From Phytophthora hibernalis (Eukaryota; Oomycota; Peronosporomycetes; Peronosporales; Peronosporaceae): a stretch of DNA of 64,000 nt. The notes under the pieces are model-generated. The model searched no databases and was not told the DNA's origin. It saw only the letters and a program-made list of their open reading frames with translations. Positions 33,344 to 43,300 of this stretch are shown here, one piece after another. Each line of letters begins with the position of its first letter. Position 1 is the stretch's first letter. The translations under genes were made by a program, and so were the position numbers. The stretch is taken from NCBI GenBank assembly GCA_012656075.1, contig JAAKBF010000208.1, forward strand, positions 248,001-312,000, written 5' to 3'.

Positions 33344-33482
33344 CCTTGGCTGCCACTCAATAGCATCTCTTAAGCCCAGTATACTTCTACTAATATCAAG
33401 TTCTACCATTTGCATCTGTTTATAATTGGATTAGAAATAGGATCTGTTTACCAAAAGTTGGTACTTACCCTAAACTACAACA
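33344..33482 (-). repeat. 3' LTR of the copia element
   Basis: Aligned with the right copy from CCTTGG to CTACAACA, about 80 percent alike. On the minus strand it begins TGTTGTAGTTTAGGG, and the purine-rich GTGGGAG lies just before it. Confidence 0.75.
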
Positions 33483-33760
33483 CTCCCACAAAGAGACGCT
33501 TAACCGATACTTGCTTCGAATTTGCAAAATCTGCGTTGTAGGATCTCTTTGCATCCGTCTTGTAAAGTGGTAGGTGTCTTATAATAAGTATAATGATGTA
33601 TGGCCATGTGAGGGGACCTTATACCAAATTACATTCATTTGACCTAAATGAACCCACTTAATGACACTCTTGCCAAGTGAAGCTAACTTTTCCACAAAGT
33701 AGCTTGACAGATTACCTTATTCATCTGTTCTAAACTAAATCCCAGAACCTTGTGCTTTCG

Positions 33761-34057
33761 TTTGCAGAACTGAGATGAGGGGACCATAACTTAGTTCGTG
33801 TCTGACGGTCTTACCTATAAACTTATCTCATGATGTGCAGCAAAAATAAGTCTTATCTGATGATGTGCATGACATGCCCAACACACAATGTGCTACAGCA
33901 ATATAATAACAAAAGTGGATTGACAGTTCTTTATATCCATATCGTATAAACTCATTCCACGAAACTTATAGCTTAATTTGCAAAACTGAGATGAGGGGAC
34001 CTAATCTTAACTCTTGTCTGACGACCTTACCTGAAACTTTATCTTATGATAGGCAGC
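33761..34057 (+). repeat. Two 81-bp direct repeats in the copia 3' region
   Basis: Copies at 33761-33841 and 33977-34057 share ACTGAGATGAGGGGACC, then TGTCTGACG and CTTACCT in the same order, about 80 percent alike, 216 bases apart. They lie between the RNase H stop and the 3' LTR. Confidence 0.75.
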
Positions 34058-34111
34058 TCACACAAATCATAGGAAGGTGTTAATTGAATTTATTAACACG
34101 ATTTGCAGTGC

Positions 34112-37100
34112 CTAGTATACGACGTCGCCAGCGCAACAGAGGGACTGTACCGCGTAGTTTGCCTGCACATTTTCGCTACTTTTCTCGGCTTCAAGGTTTC
34201 TCACACCCATAAGCTCTCGTAGCTTGCAGAATTGTTCTTGCGGTAGCGCCTTTGTCAACGCATCTGCTACCATATCTTTGGTATTACAGTACGTTATATC
34301 TATACGCTCTCTTTCATACGCTTCACGAGCATACAAGTATCTTGTCTCAATATGTTTAGTCGACGAATGATTAGCAGGATTCTTTACTATACTTATGGCT
34401 GCTGTATTGTCGCACCAACAATAAATTGGCTGTTTCTTTTTGCCACCCTAGTTCCTTTAGAAGTAGCCATAACCATTCGCTTTCCTTAACACCCTCATTT
34501 ACGGCAACTAGTTCAGCCTGAGCTGTGTGTAAACTGACCATATCTTGTCTACAACTCTTCCAAGAGACACATGCATCATCGAGCATTGACACGTAACCAG
34601 TAACTGATTTACGATCCTCATTAGCATTTGCGAAGCTCGCATCTGTGTATAGTTCATAAACTACCTCTTTGTTAGTTCCTTCATATACTAACCCATACAT
34701 CGATGTTCCATTCAGATACTTAAGTACTCTCTGTGCAGCTCTCCAATGAGACTTATTATAACAAGAGGAAGTTACTTAATTCTCTTACAGCATTTGCAAT
34801 ATCAGGTCTAGTTCCTCTAACCAGATACATGAGAGAGCCTACCAGTCCACGGTAGTCATACGGCTGTGCTGCAATAGCTTCAGCGCTGAGATTCGTTATT
34901 GAGGGTTACCGGTTTGGTATCGGTTATTAACTGTGAACCGGTCAACCCGAACCGGTCCAATCCGAACCCACGATGATTACGGTAAGTTGATTACGGTCCC
35001 AATGATTGGACGAGTAGAATGATTGGACGAACTAGTTAGAGTAACTCCGATAAATCAATCACTTTCGAATCTTCCTTCTTCCCCTCAAGTGGTCAAGTGT
35101 TCTCGCTCCGGTCTTATCCAGAGTGCTGCCCTCCCTCCGCTTAGTCAAGTTTTACGGTGTCCAAGATCCATACCTTCCATCATTCGTCTCTTTTTCTAAT
35201 GTAATACTTGCTGCTTGAGGAGTAGCTACTATTGAGCAGTCCATCATATCAAATTTTTCTAGCAAGTCTAGAATATACTTACGTTGCGATAGGCTGAGTT
35301 GCTTACGAGCTCTATCTCTTCTGATCTCCATTTTCAACAGATAGTGGACCTCTCCAAGGTCCTTCATTTTAAAGCGTTCTGACAACTTTGCCTTAATTTC
35401 ATTTACAGCTGATAGCCTTGAGCCAGCAATGGTTAAGTCATCCACATTTACACATATTAAGACGACGTCGGTTACTCCATTAACCTCCCACTTTTTCTTG
35501 TATAAGCAGTATTCTTTTTGCATCGAGAAAAATCTAATGACTCCAAAACGGTGTGCAGCACCCTGTACCAAATTCGGGGAGCCTGTTTCACCCCTTATAG
35601 ACTCTTAATTAGCTTACAGACTTTACAATTATGACGTTGCCTAAACCCGAAAGGTGGAACCATGTATATTTCCTCTAACAGTTCCCCATTTAGAAACGCA
35701 GTTGATACATCCATTTGGTGGATGTGAAAATCCTCTATTACCGCAATTGCTAGCACTAATCGCAATGACTCATATCAGGCTACCGGTGAGAATATCTCAC
35801 CGTAGTCAACACCAAATCGCTGTGTATTTCCCATTACCACTAGTCGCGCTTTAAATCGCTCTACAGACCCATCTGCATGATATTTTACATCTCAAACCCA
35901 GTGACAGCCTAATGCCTTGCGTCCTTTGGGTAGATCAACCATTTTCCATTTCTTATTTTCTAAGAGAGCCTGATACTCAACTTCTAATGCACCGAGCCAT
36001 GATTCCCGGTATGGCCCTGCTAATTCCGATTTTAGTGATTTTGGAATTGGGATACGAGTCCTGCTAACTGTTACCCCTAAAATTGGGTTCATTGTTACTT
36101 CATATCCACTTAGTCTTGGGCTTCGTCGCCTCTTACGCAATGCACGTGGCTTATCGTGGTGTTCCACACGGCTAATATCATTTTGTGTGTCAATTAACGT
36201 TTCGGTTGAAGTTGACCTTTCTACAACCTGAGAAGACGACACGTCACTATGACAAACATCCGACTTCTCATCCTCGTCACACTGAGTGACATCAGCTCCC
36301 ACATCTCCCACGGCCCCCACACATGGAGTTGGCGGGTCTTTAGACGGGTTATCTTTTCCACTTATGCACGCTCTAGTATCTTCCATTTCTTTAGAGGTTA
36401 GCGCATGGTTCCTGTTTGAAAACGACATGGCTATCACAGCCGACTGATCAACTGTATCAAACTTAACACTTCGAGCTACCAATAATACATTGTTGACAGT
36501 ATCTAGCAATCTGTAGCCCTTATAATCGTTTGCAAGACCGAGGAACTTGCACTCTAAACCTCTTGAGCTCAATTTCTTATCCTTTCTCTTAGTATTTGGG
36601 ATATGAGCATAACATACACTTCCATGTAATGCTTCGTAGGGCGAAGTGTTTCCAAGCCTAGAAGTTGGAATTCGATTCGACACCTCAACGGCGTATTGTA
36701 ATTTTATTGCCTCTGGCCACCAGTGTGCTGGCATAGCCGCTGTTAGAAGTGAACTTCTTACGTATCTCATTAATGTCTGATGGCAGCGCTCCGCGCTCCC
36801 ATTCTCTTCTTGACATTCTACATTTGATTTCTCAAAACTGATACCTTTCGACTGCAGAAATGTCCTCATCTTTTGATTGACAAATTCTGTACCGCATCAC
36901 TTCTTATCCTCTTTATTTCATAGTGATGCTGTTTTTGTAGTAGCAGTATGAGGTTAACCACATGACTGTAAACTTCTTTTGTAGACCTCATCACAAATAG
37001 CCACTTGTACGACGTTGCATCGTCCACAATTGCTAATGTGTACTGATAACCATATCCACCATAGTTACCGTTTACTTTCATCTTTCCTATCGTGTCCATG

Positions 37101-37156
37101 TGCAAAGTGTGCAATGGCTGCTTAGACCGTGTCCCTAATATATTTCTATATGACAT
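34112..37156 (-). pseudogene. copia pol: integrase, reverse transcriptase and RNase H
   Basis: The integrase core begins with LHTLHMDTIGKMKVNG (37130) and continues through ENGSAERCHQTLMRYVRSSL (36800). RVT_2 follows: ERFKARLVVMGNTQRFGVDY, then HQMDVSTAFLNGELLEEIYM (35730), and the catalytic box NVDDLTIAG (normally YVDD) near 35440. After the insertion, YDYRGLVGSLMYLVRGTRPD and then RNase H: ELYTDASFANANEDRKSVTG and MVADALTKALP. The end at 34112 is natural. Stops and frame changes occur at about 36870, 35890, 35570 and 34750. Domain order IN-RT-RH is diagnostic for copia. Confidence 0.9.
34893..35155. mobile_element. About 260-bp insertion inside copia pol
   Basis: Separates RT coding ending TLEKETNDGRYGSW (35160) from LSAEAIAAQPYDYRGLVG (34890). 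It is rich in ACCGGTT/AACCGG motifs and has a 13-base repeat AATGATTGGACGA twice at about 35009-35038. It has no coding sequence and is probably a non-autonomous element. Confidence 0.5.
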
Positions 37157-37350
37157 ACGTGTCGAGTTTGCAACTTCGGAAGTCGCACAGAAGAAAGGAA
37201 TATCTTTTAGCTCATTATGAGGTATATGAGGAATTCCTTCAACTAGCTTATTAGAAAATATTGCTTAAAGTCTGGCCCTGTGAGCATGGCCTAGTCTAAC
37301 ATGCCACTTTTGCATCAAAGCAATTTTCTGTGTTTCTGTAAAGCTCTTGC

Positions 37351-37605
37351 TTACGGTTTGCACCTTAATCTGCCTGGAATAGGGCCCGCCCCCTTTTGCA
37401 CAGCAGCAAATAAAAGCTGTCCTTTCTTATTGAAGAAATACAAAAACTCCCCATCCTGAGATTGAATGTGATTATACCCTTGCTTAGCGAGATGACAAGC
37501 ACTAATTAAATTGCTCCCACATTCCTTGTCAAACGCAATGTTCTTAATCTTAATCTTTAGACCGATAGACTTATTGAAAGGACCTTGGTTGCCACTCAAT
37601 AACAT
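37351..37605 (-). pseudogene. copia protease tail fused to the 5' LTR
   Basis: IKIKNIAFDKECGSNLISAC then HLAKQGYNHIQSQDGEFLYF is the segment after the aspartic-protease site in copia polyproteins (usual form: LxxVLYVPxLxxNLLSVxxLxxxGY). Its upstream codons, MLLSGNQG, are LTR sequence, since the left LTR reads MLLSGSQG. Gag and the protease active site have therefore been deleted. Confidence 0.7.
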
Positions 37606-37724
37606 CTCTTAAGTTCAGTATACTTATAGTAATACCAAGTTCTAACCAATTGGCATCTGTTTCTAACTAAGATTAGAAACCAGATTTGTTTACCAAAAGT
37701 TGGTACTTAACCTTAACTACAACA
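37583..37724 (-). repeat. 5' LTR of the copia element
   Basis: Same orientation and about 80 percent like 33344-33482. It begins TGTTGTAGTTAAGG on the minus strand. Confidence 0.75.
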
Positions 37725-38217
37725 CAAGACTGTGTCCAACGTCTCAATTTCGGCCATCGACTTGTTCTGTTGAAGAAGCTCGAGCACCAGCTCCTGCTTA
37801 CGCTGAGCGCGACACTCCTCCTCTTCTCGGATTAGACGCCCAGCTTCTGCCTCTCGCTGCAATTTATCCGCTGTGTGAACATTCGACACTGAACCCTCAT
37901 CTTCCACCCCAACCTCGCATTCAGCATCGTCTTCCTCGCCACTATCTTCTCTCCCTCCCTCCTTCTTACCCAGCCCAGTTCCCTTGTACTTGTAGGAGCA
38001 TCTTGATCACCAATGCATGCCGCGCTTTCCTCATCAAGACCCCTCATGACCTTGGTATACCGTGTTCGCGAATTCGGTAGTGAACAGCACCCATGGGGCA
38101 CGGGAAGTTCCCGGTGAACTTCACGGGAGGGAACGAGGGAACAAGCAAGTTGAACTTAGAAAAAATGGTCGAAATCATGAGCATAAATTGGTCGAAAACA
38201 TGAGCAGGTTTTTGCTA
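37725..38217. other. Low-complexity stretch, no gene supported
   Basis: Minus-strand translation here is Glu/Arg-rich (REEEECRAQRKQELVLELLQ), like the coiled tail of a transposon-encoded nuclear protein, but it is broken by stops and no domain is recognisable. Confidence 0.3.
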
Positions 38218-38625
38218 TGTTCGACCGCCCTAATACGGGTTTGCCGAGGTAAAACCTCGGCGGGTAGTAAATTATATCTGGAACACTCAGTCCCTCTATA
38301 ATATAATATTATGGAAGACGAAGCTCCTCGTCGCTTCCAACACTCAGCCACTCTAATATCATGGACTGACCAGCAACACACCCTCGGTTCAATGTACCTT
38401 GAGTTCGCTGACAGGCATCCCACGCAGCTGAGTGTATCCAAACTCTAAGACAAGCTAATTAGACTTACCGAAGACGGACTTGACCCTTGGTGACTCGTGG
38501 GGAAGACATCTGATTTATTTATAGTTTTGTACGGCTCTGAGAGCCTCTGTAGGTCATTTTATAGCTAGTCCTATATTAGATACATACATCAAGTTTGAAC
38601 CGATCTCAGTACCGACCTCCTTCGC
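38218..38625 (+). repeat. LTR segment D (first part of an LTR interrupted by a pogo-like element)
   Basis: Begins TGTTCGACCGCCCTAATACG. It matches the inverted copy at 56388-56786 over about 400 bases. A hairpin GCCGAGGT-AAA-ACCTCGGC lies at 38243-38261, followed by a TATA-like AAATTATA. It is followed after about 945 bases by LTR segment B in the same order as in the uninterrupted copy at 56.2-56.8 kb. Confidence 0.7.
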
Positions 38626-39390
38626 TTGTATTGGACAGGGTATATGCTGGTACAGTGTACCACCCTTCAAAAATGATATGCCGATTTCGGTATCGTAACC
38701 GGTATTAATACGTTTATTAATAGCAACCGGTCTACTCGTTCTCGTTGAAATCAAGATAAAAATGTGATTTAACGTTAGTTCAAAATGTTCACCTGTTTGG
38801 TCCACGTTGTACACTTTTACTCCAAGGTCCGTCATGGTTTCTCGCACCTTCACAGCAAAAAGCGGCAGCAATTTCATTAAGGTCGTCCGGCGTCTTCTGT
38901 CCCATACGCGTTCTTGCCTTCATTGACAGTCGGTGGCGTGCCTTGAACGCGTTTTGCCACCTCCATGACGCCTTGAACTCCTGGATGTCGTACTCAGCAG
39001 CGACATCCATAGCTTCTACTGCCAACATCTTTGATGAAATAGGCCACCCTCTTTACGGAGGTCGTTGACCCACTTTACAAGGTCAACTCCGCTTCTCTAG
39101 GCAGCTTTGTACCTATTCCCATTTGGACGAGCCTTCTTCTTACCGCTACCTTTCTTCACGGAGCACTGTGCTTCGAGTTTGCTCTACTCATGTAGCCATC
39201 TTGAGACGAACTTTCTTCGAGGTTCGTTGGCGTCTTCGCTATGCTGGGGGTAGAGGTTCTTGATTACGCTTCGCACATCAGCGCTCTTGGCGAGTGCTTG
39301 TGCAGCATTCAACTTCTCCCGTGCAGTAAAAGAATCCCGGCGATGGGAGCGATGGCCCTTGGGGGCATCGCCAATCGACAAATGAATGGT
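38554..39390 (-). pseudogene. pogo-like (Tc1/mariner superfamily) transposase remnant
   Basis: Minus strand from 39381: RRDSFTAREKLNAAQALAKS then a helix-turn-helix block ending KFVSRWLHE; then CENP-B-like EYDIQEFKASWRWQNAFKAR with HRLSMKARTRMGQ; then the DDE_1 core start VKVYNVDQTGEHFEL with its first catalytic Asp. The remainder (IGISFLKGGTLYQH) is degenerate. Frame changes lie at about 39030 and 38850, and the last two catalytic acids are lost. Such elements are common in oomycete genomes. Confidence 0.65.
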
Positions 39391-39569
39391 GAGCGCTTAG
39401 CTGTACCATCACCGGAACATTACCGGTAAAATTGAATCTAAATATTTGCAACAGAACGTATAAGCAGAACTGAAACGGAGCTCGTAATCGTGCAATCTGA
39501 TTGGTCGCTCTTATATGAGGTTGTCGACTACAAGCGGAGGGGGTCGGTAGGAGATACTGGAGTCGGCTC

Positions 39570-39796
39570 TAAATGGCCGAGGTACGATACCAAGATGGAT
39601 ACAAAACGAGGGTTTAACCTCGACCGGGTTTTTATAATATATATTATACCCAGCCGAGACCTCGGCCACTATCATTTCCGTGTCACTACCGCGCGGGAAA
39701 TAAGATTTGCGAATCGGGTGGCGTCGTCACCTCCTTTCACCAAAGGAGCCTTCGGTTATCAGCAACTGACGAACAGGGCCAAAACCTAACGCCACA
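39570..39796 (+). repeat. LTR segment B (second part of the interrupted LTR)
   Basis: About 60-65 percent like 51213-51428 and 56163-56375. It contains CGAGGGTTTAACCTCG, a TATAATATATATTATA stretch and the near-palindrome GCCGAGACCTCGGC. It ends ...CTAACGCCACA, followed by ACTG as at the other copies. Confidence 0.65.
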
Positions 39797-40805
39797 ACTG
39801 ACGACGTCCTTCTCGGCCAGCTTCGCTACCGAGATGAGGCTTCCATCAACCTCGGATATGTACAGAACATCCAACAGTGTGACAGACGTCCCGTCCATCA
39901 GTTTCAACACGACGGTGCCCATTGCAACTGCGTCGATATTCGTGCCATCCGCGATCGTGATGCGGACTGGAATCTTCAGCTCCTTCATGGACATGAACTT
40001 GTCCCGGACGCTGGTCACGTGCGAGCTTGCACCAGAGTCGACAAGCCACTCAGTCTTGCTCATCGCACTCGTTGCCGTGAACGCGAAGTCGGATGTTTCT
40101 CTCGCGACTTGTCCGCGTCCCTCGTCGGCCTTCTTCTTTCGGCACTCCGTTTGCTTGTGCCCGGCTTCTCGCAGTAAAAGCACTTGCCGGTGAACTTGCG
40201 CTTACTAGTCCTTCTTGGCCACGAACGTCTTCTGTTGAGCCGATGGTGATTCATCCGAGGCTTCAACATCAGAAAGAGCTTGGATCGCGTACGCCAACGT
40301 CATGTTAGACGTGTTCTCGAGGACGGTACTGATCATCTGGTATTCGTCCGTCAGACTACCGGGCAGCCACACGAGCTGTCGGGTCTCATACAAAGGCTCA
40401 CCGATTGTCTCCATCCGCAAGACGATCTCCTTGAACTGGTCCACGCACCGCGAACCGTGTACCGGACTCCATCTTGAAGTTGTGCAACTTCTTGGTGACG
40501 AGGAGTCGATTCTTCTGCGTGTTCCGGTGAACTGCTCCTCGAGCATGCGCCACGAATTGACAGCCGATGTCGCTCCACGGATGTAAACTTGGTATGTGAG
40601 ACTCTAGTCTCCAGCAACCACACCAAGGTGTCCGTCTTCCATTGTGCCGTGGAGCGTCGCTCAGTGCTACGAACGCTGGATTGATGATGTGGGCACGCAG
40701 TCCCCTGCGCGAGAACTTCATCCTCATGTTGAACTCCCGGTGGAAGTAGTTGTCTTCCACGAGTTTGACGGTGTCAGCGTAGTTTGGGCTCATAACCAAT
40801 TGCAA
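39785..40805 (-). pseudogene. copia gag-protease fragment
   Basis: Starts MSPNYADTVKLVEDNYFHRE at about 40793. The gag part then runs through MLEEQFTGTRRRID and LVWLPGSLTDEYQMISTVLE. It has a zinc knuckle CFYCEKPGHKQTEC (C-x2-C-x4-H-x4-C, joined across one frame change at about 40165) and the aspartic-protease site EWLVDSGASSHVTS. It is cut off at 39796, exactly where LTR segment B ends, after DVVSCGV. Several frame changes (about 40650, 40540, 40165) mark it as a remnant. Confidence 0.8.
40786..40797 (-). other. Possible half-tRNA primer binding site of the copia fragment
   Basis: The minus strand reads GGTTATGAGCCC, the complement of a methionine tRNA anticodon stem-loop (GGGCTCATAACC). 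Ty1/copia elements often prime from a half tRNA-iMet. Here the ATG of the site is also the apparent gag start (MSPN). Confidence 0.4.
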
Positions 40806-41417
40806 ATGCAGACGTAGCTTCGTAGTCGAGATGAGGGTAGGAAATAAATCCGAAAGTGAGTTCCATTGAGTTAGACGTCCTAATCCTGCTTACTCTCTCC
40901 TACACATGTAGTTCTCATATCTCCCTGTTTTCACTTGATCCAATTATGCAACAGACACACCAAACTGCAATGGACACGGTCCGCGTATACAATCACTTAC
41001 GATGTGTAAACTGCAACGGACACAAAAACGGCAACGGACACGGTCGATCTCGTCAATGCATATGCAAATCACCATCTGATGTGCAAGTTGAAGCCATCCG
41101 TCTGATCACCGTGCGCGATGCCAAAAGATCCGCCAATCAGATTACACCGTTCGTGTCTCCCAATAGCTGCCCCCACAGGCCACACGCCTGGAGAACGCAG
41201 GGCGTGTGCCTAGAGGTACCCAGCCGAGCAGACGACGAAGTGCAATTGCAAGATCTACGACCAAGACTACCGTCGAGATGTATTAGAATAATTCTCAACT
41301 TTCGTTAGTATTCTGCTGCTAGTATCTATGAAAGTACAATTCTTGATGAAAGGCCTTTCAACAGCAGTATGACTTGCTACGATCGCGTTCGTGGTTGAAT
41401 AGTAATGACCATTTTAA
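40806..41417. other. Probable 5' LTR or leader of the copia fragment, no gene
   Basis: No coding supported. By position it should hold the 5' LTR of the minus-strand copia fragment, but I found no second copy in the window to define its ends. Confidence 0.3.
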
Positions 41418-41658
41418 CCCTTTCACTACCAGACAAAAACGTACGCGTTAGAGGCTCGCTGCGGACCTCTAACATCCTCTTGCATTATTCCTATTGGTCA
41501 AAACTCCAAGATGGGGCCGACACGGGCGGGACACGCATGACTTACGGCTCCGCTGCGGACCCCTACGAACACATCCCCAGAATGTTGGCAGATAATCACG
41601 GCAAAACATATGAGTTTCACTATGTAAACTCTTAGAGGTACGGCTGGTAGTAAAAGGG
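41418..41658. mobile_element. piggyBac-like MITE with TTAA target duplication
   Basis: 241 bp with terminal inverted repeats CCCTTTCACTACCAG and CTGGTAGTAAAAGGG (14 of 15 matching), directly flanked on both sides by TTAA (41414-41417 and 41659-41662). TTAA target sites and CCCTTT-type ends are characteristic of the piggyBac superfamily. An internal hairpin GTTAGAGG...CCTCTAAC lies next to the left end. It has no coding capacity. Confidence 0.85.
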
Positions 41659-41662
41659 TTAA

Positions 41663-42272
41663 AAATGTACCCATGTTTAATAACCTAAAATGTCTACGGC
41701 CAGATCTAAATACCCCGCCGGTATTTTTAACTTACGCCTTCTCTCAGCCGCTCAAATGAAAACCTACCACTATACGACTCCGGTACACCTCCAGGAGACC
41801 TCTAGACCCTCCTGATACTTTGTGTCGCCGCCAAGATTGTCCTTGACCTGTTGAAGTCGTTAAGTGATAAAGTTTTTGACGGCCGCTGACTTTATGGGGT
41901 ACTACGGTAGTTTTGGATGCGATTGACATCTGAGCATTCTTTCAGTACCGGCTTTTCATTGGCTTATTATCTAGGAGACCACTTAGCTTGGGTTAGCGTA
42001 AAACAATATCAACAATTTAGTATTGACCCCTAACTTCGAATTATTTTTTACGAGAAAATTTCATGTTTACCGTGCGTTGCATCATCGCCGTGATTTACGG
42101 TACTTGAATGATGTTCTAAGTCAGCTGGGTCAACATTCGTGTAAGGTGGCTTGAATGTCGCTTGAGGCCGACTGGGTCAACATTAACGTGTTTTCAGATA
42201 CAATATAGCAGTTTATTAAATTATATGACGTTTAATGTTGATAACTGTATCTGGTTAAGGGTGTCGTAACTA
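41663..42272. other. Intergenic between MITE and Gypsy LTR
   Basis: AT-rich, no gene. A direct repeat CTGGGTCAACATT occurs at about 42127 and 42169. Confidence 0.4.
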
Positions 42273-43213
42273 TGTGGTGTAGGGAAATCCAGGTTTTGGT
42301 GACCCTACACTAGGGATGCCTAAGTTGGACTCAGCGTAGGACAGAGTCAGCGATAATGGACTCAGCGATGGACGGACTCGGCGATAATCGACTCGGCGAA
42401 AGTTGAACTCGGCGAAAGTTGGACTCAGCGAAAGTTGGACTCGGCGAAAGTCGACTTGGCGAGAATATGCCTCGAGGGAGATATACCAACTGAGGGGATA
42501 AATCAGGATCTGGGCGAAGAGTCGCCAAGAGGTAGGTAAACAGCTCGACCCCAAGGGACGGAGCTGAGCGAAGAGTCGCAGGGAGATCTGTAACGACTCC
42601 ATTTCATTAGATATTTGTATAGGACCGATAGAAGAACATAGGGAAGAGCCCGAAGGGCTCTCCGAAGACATAGAGATAACAATCAGAGCAGAATCTTCTA
42701 AGTCCAAGAACAGCGTACACTTTTCCGGTAAGTCCCTGCGTGGGCTGGATTATGTCTGCCGTCGTTCCCCGAGAGGCATAGCTTGTAGGGGAGCCGGCTG
42801 GTAGCGCCAAGAGATCAAGGTCGACCCGGGGCGGGCACTTCTCGCTACCAAGCGAAGGCAAGTCTCGTCGATTGGACGTTCCGGTGGGTCTGCACAACCC
42901 AGGACGCCGTAACCTCCTAGCTGGGCGTAATCGGCGCCTGGTGACCTGTAAAGCGCTCGCGCGCTGCCGTTCATCTTTTGGTGGAGAGCACAGGGTTTTG
43001 CACGGAGACTGCCCCGCTCTGGCGAGTCTCTGGAGAGTTTGGAGCTTGGTACCCGTCGGGATCAACACTCAACTGAACCCCGCTGGGGCGAACCGCAAAG
43101 GGAACCGACAGGAACCCTGCGCAAGCCCAACATCGCCGACCTGACTCGGCGAATTGTTGTGCTGTTGCGTGGAAGCCGAACTAACGACGTTTTCTGTGAA
43201 TCACAACACCACA
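42273..43213 (+). repeat. 5' LTR of the Gypsy element
   Basis: Starts TGTGGTGT and ends with the exact inverted form ACACCACA, followed by AC and the primer binding site. The deduced length is 941 bp. It contains the tandem array at 42334-42468. Confidence 0.75.
42334..42468 (+). repeat. Degenerate tandem array of GGACTC(G/A)GCGAAAGTT units
   Basis: About nine units of 12-17 bases, each with the core ACTC(G/A)GCG (variants GTCAGCG, ACTTGGCG). The four most regular copies, in 42390-42452, have a period of about 16 bases. Confidence 0.85.
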
Positions 43214-43215
43214 AC

Positions 43216-43236
43216 TGGTGCCGCGACCCGGGATTC
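43216..43236 (+). other. Primer binding site of the Gypsy element
   Basis: TGGTGCCGCGACCCGGGATT, two bases past the LTR end. It is complementary to a tRNA 3' end (acceptor CCA, then a T-arm of the form GAATCCCGGGT), as expected for LTR retrotransposon priming. The tRNA species is not certain. Confidence 0.75.
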
Positions 43237-43300
43237 AGAGGTGTGCTTTGTTTTCGCAGGTACCAAGTACAACCAAGTAAAGAGCAACAAGTGAGAGAAG

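Larger units (their letters stand above)
33344..37724 (-). mobile_element. Ty1/copia retrotransposon, internally deleted and interrupted
   Basis: Minus-strand element bounded by two short LTR-like repeats in the same orientation. Order in its own sense: 5' LTR, protease tail, integrase, reverse transcriptase, RNase H, 3' non-coding, 3' LTR. Gag and the start of protease are missing. Many stops and one foreign insertion show it is dead. Confidence 0.85.

Noticed and set aside
42334..42468. CRISPR-like repeat array
   Set aside because: Units are contiguous and degenerate with no spacers, inside an LTR of a eukaryotic retroelement.
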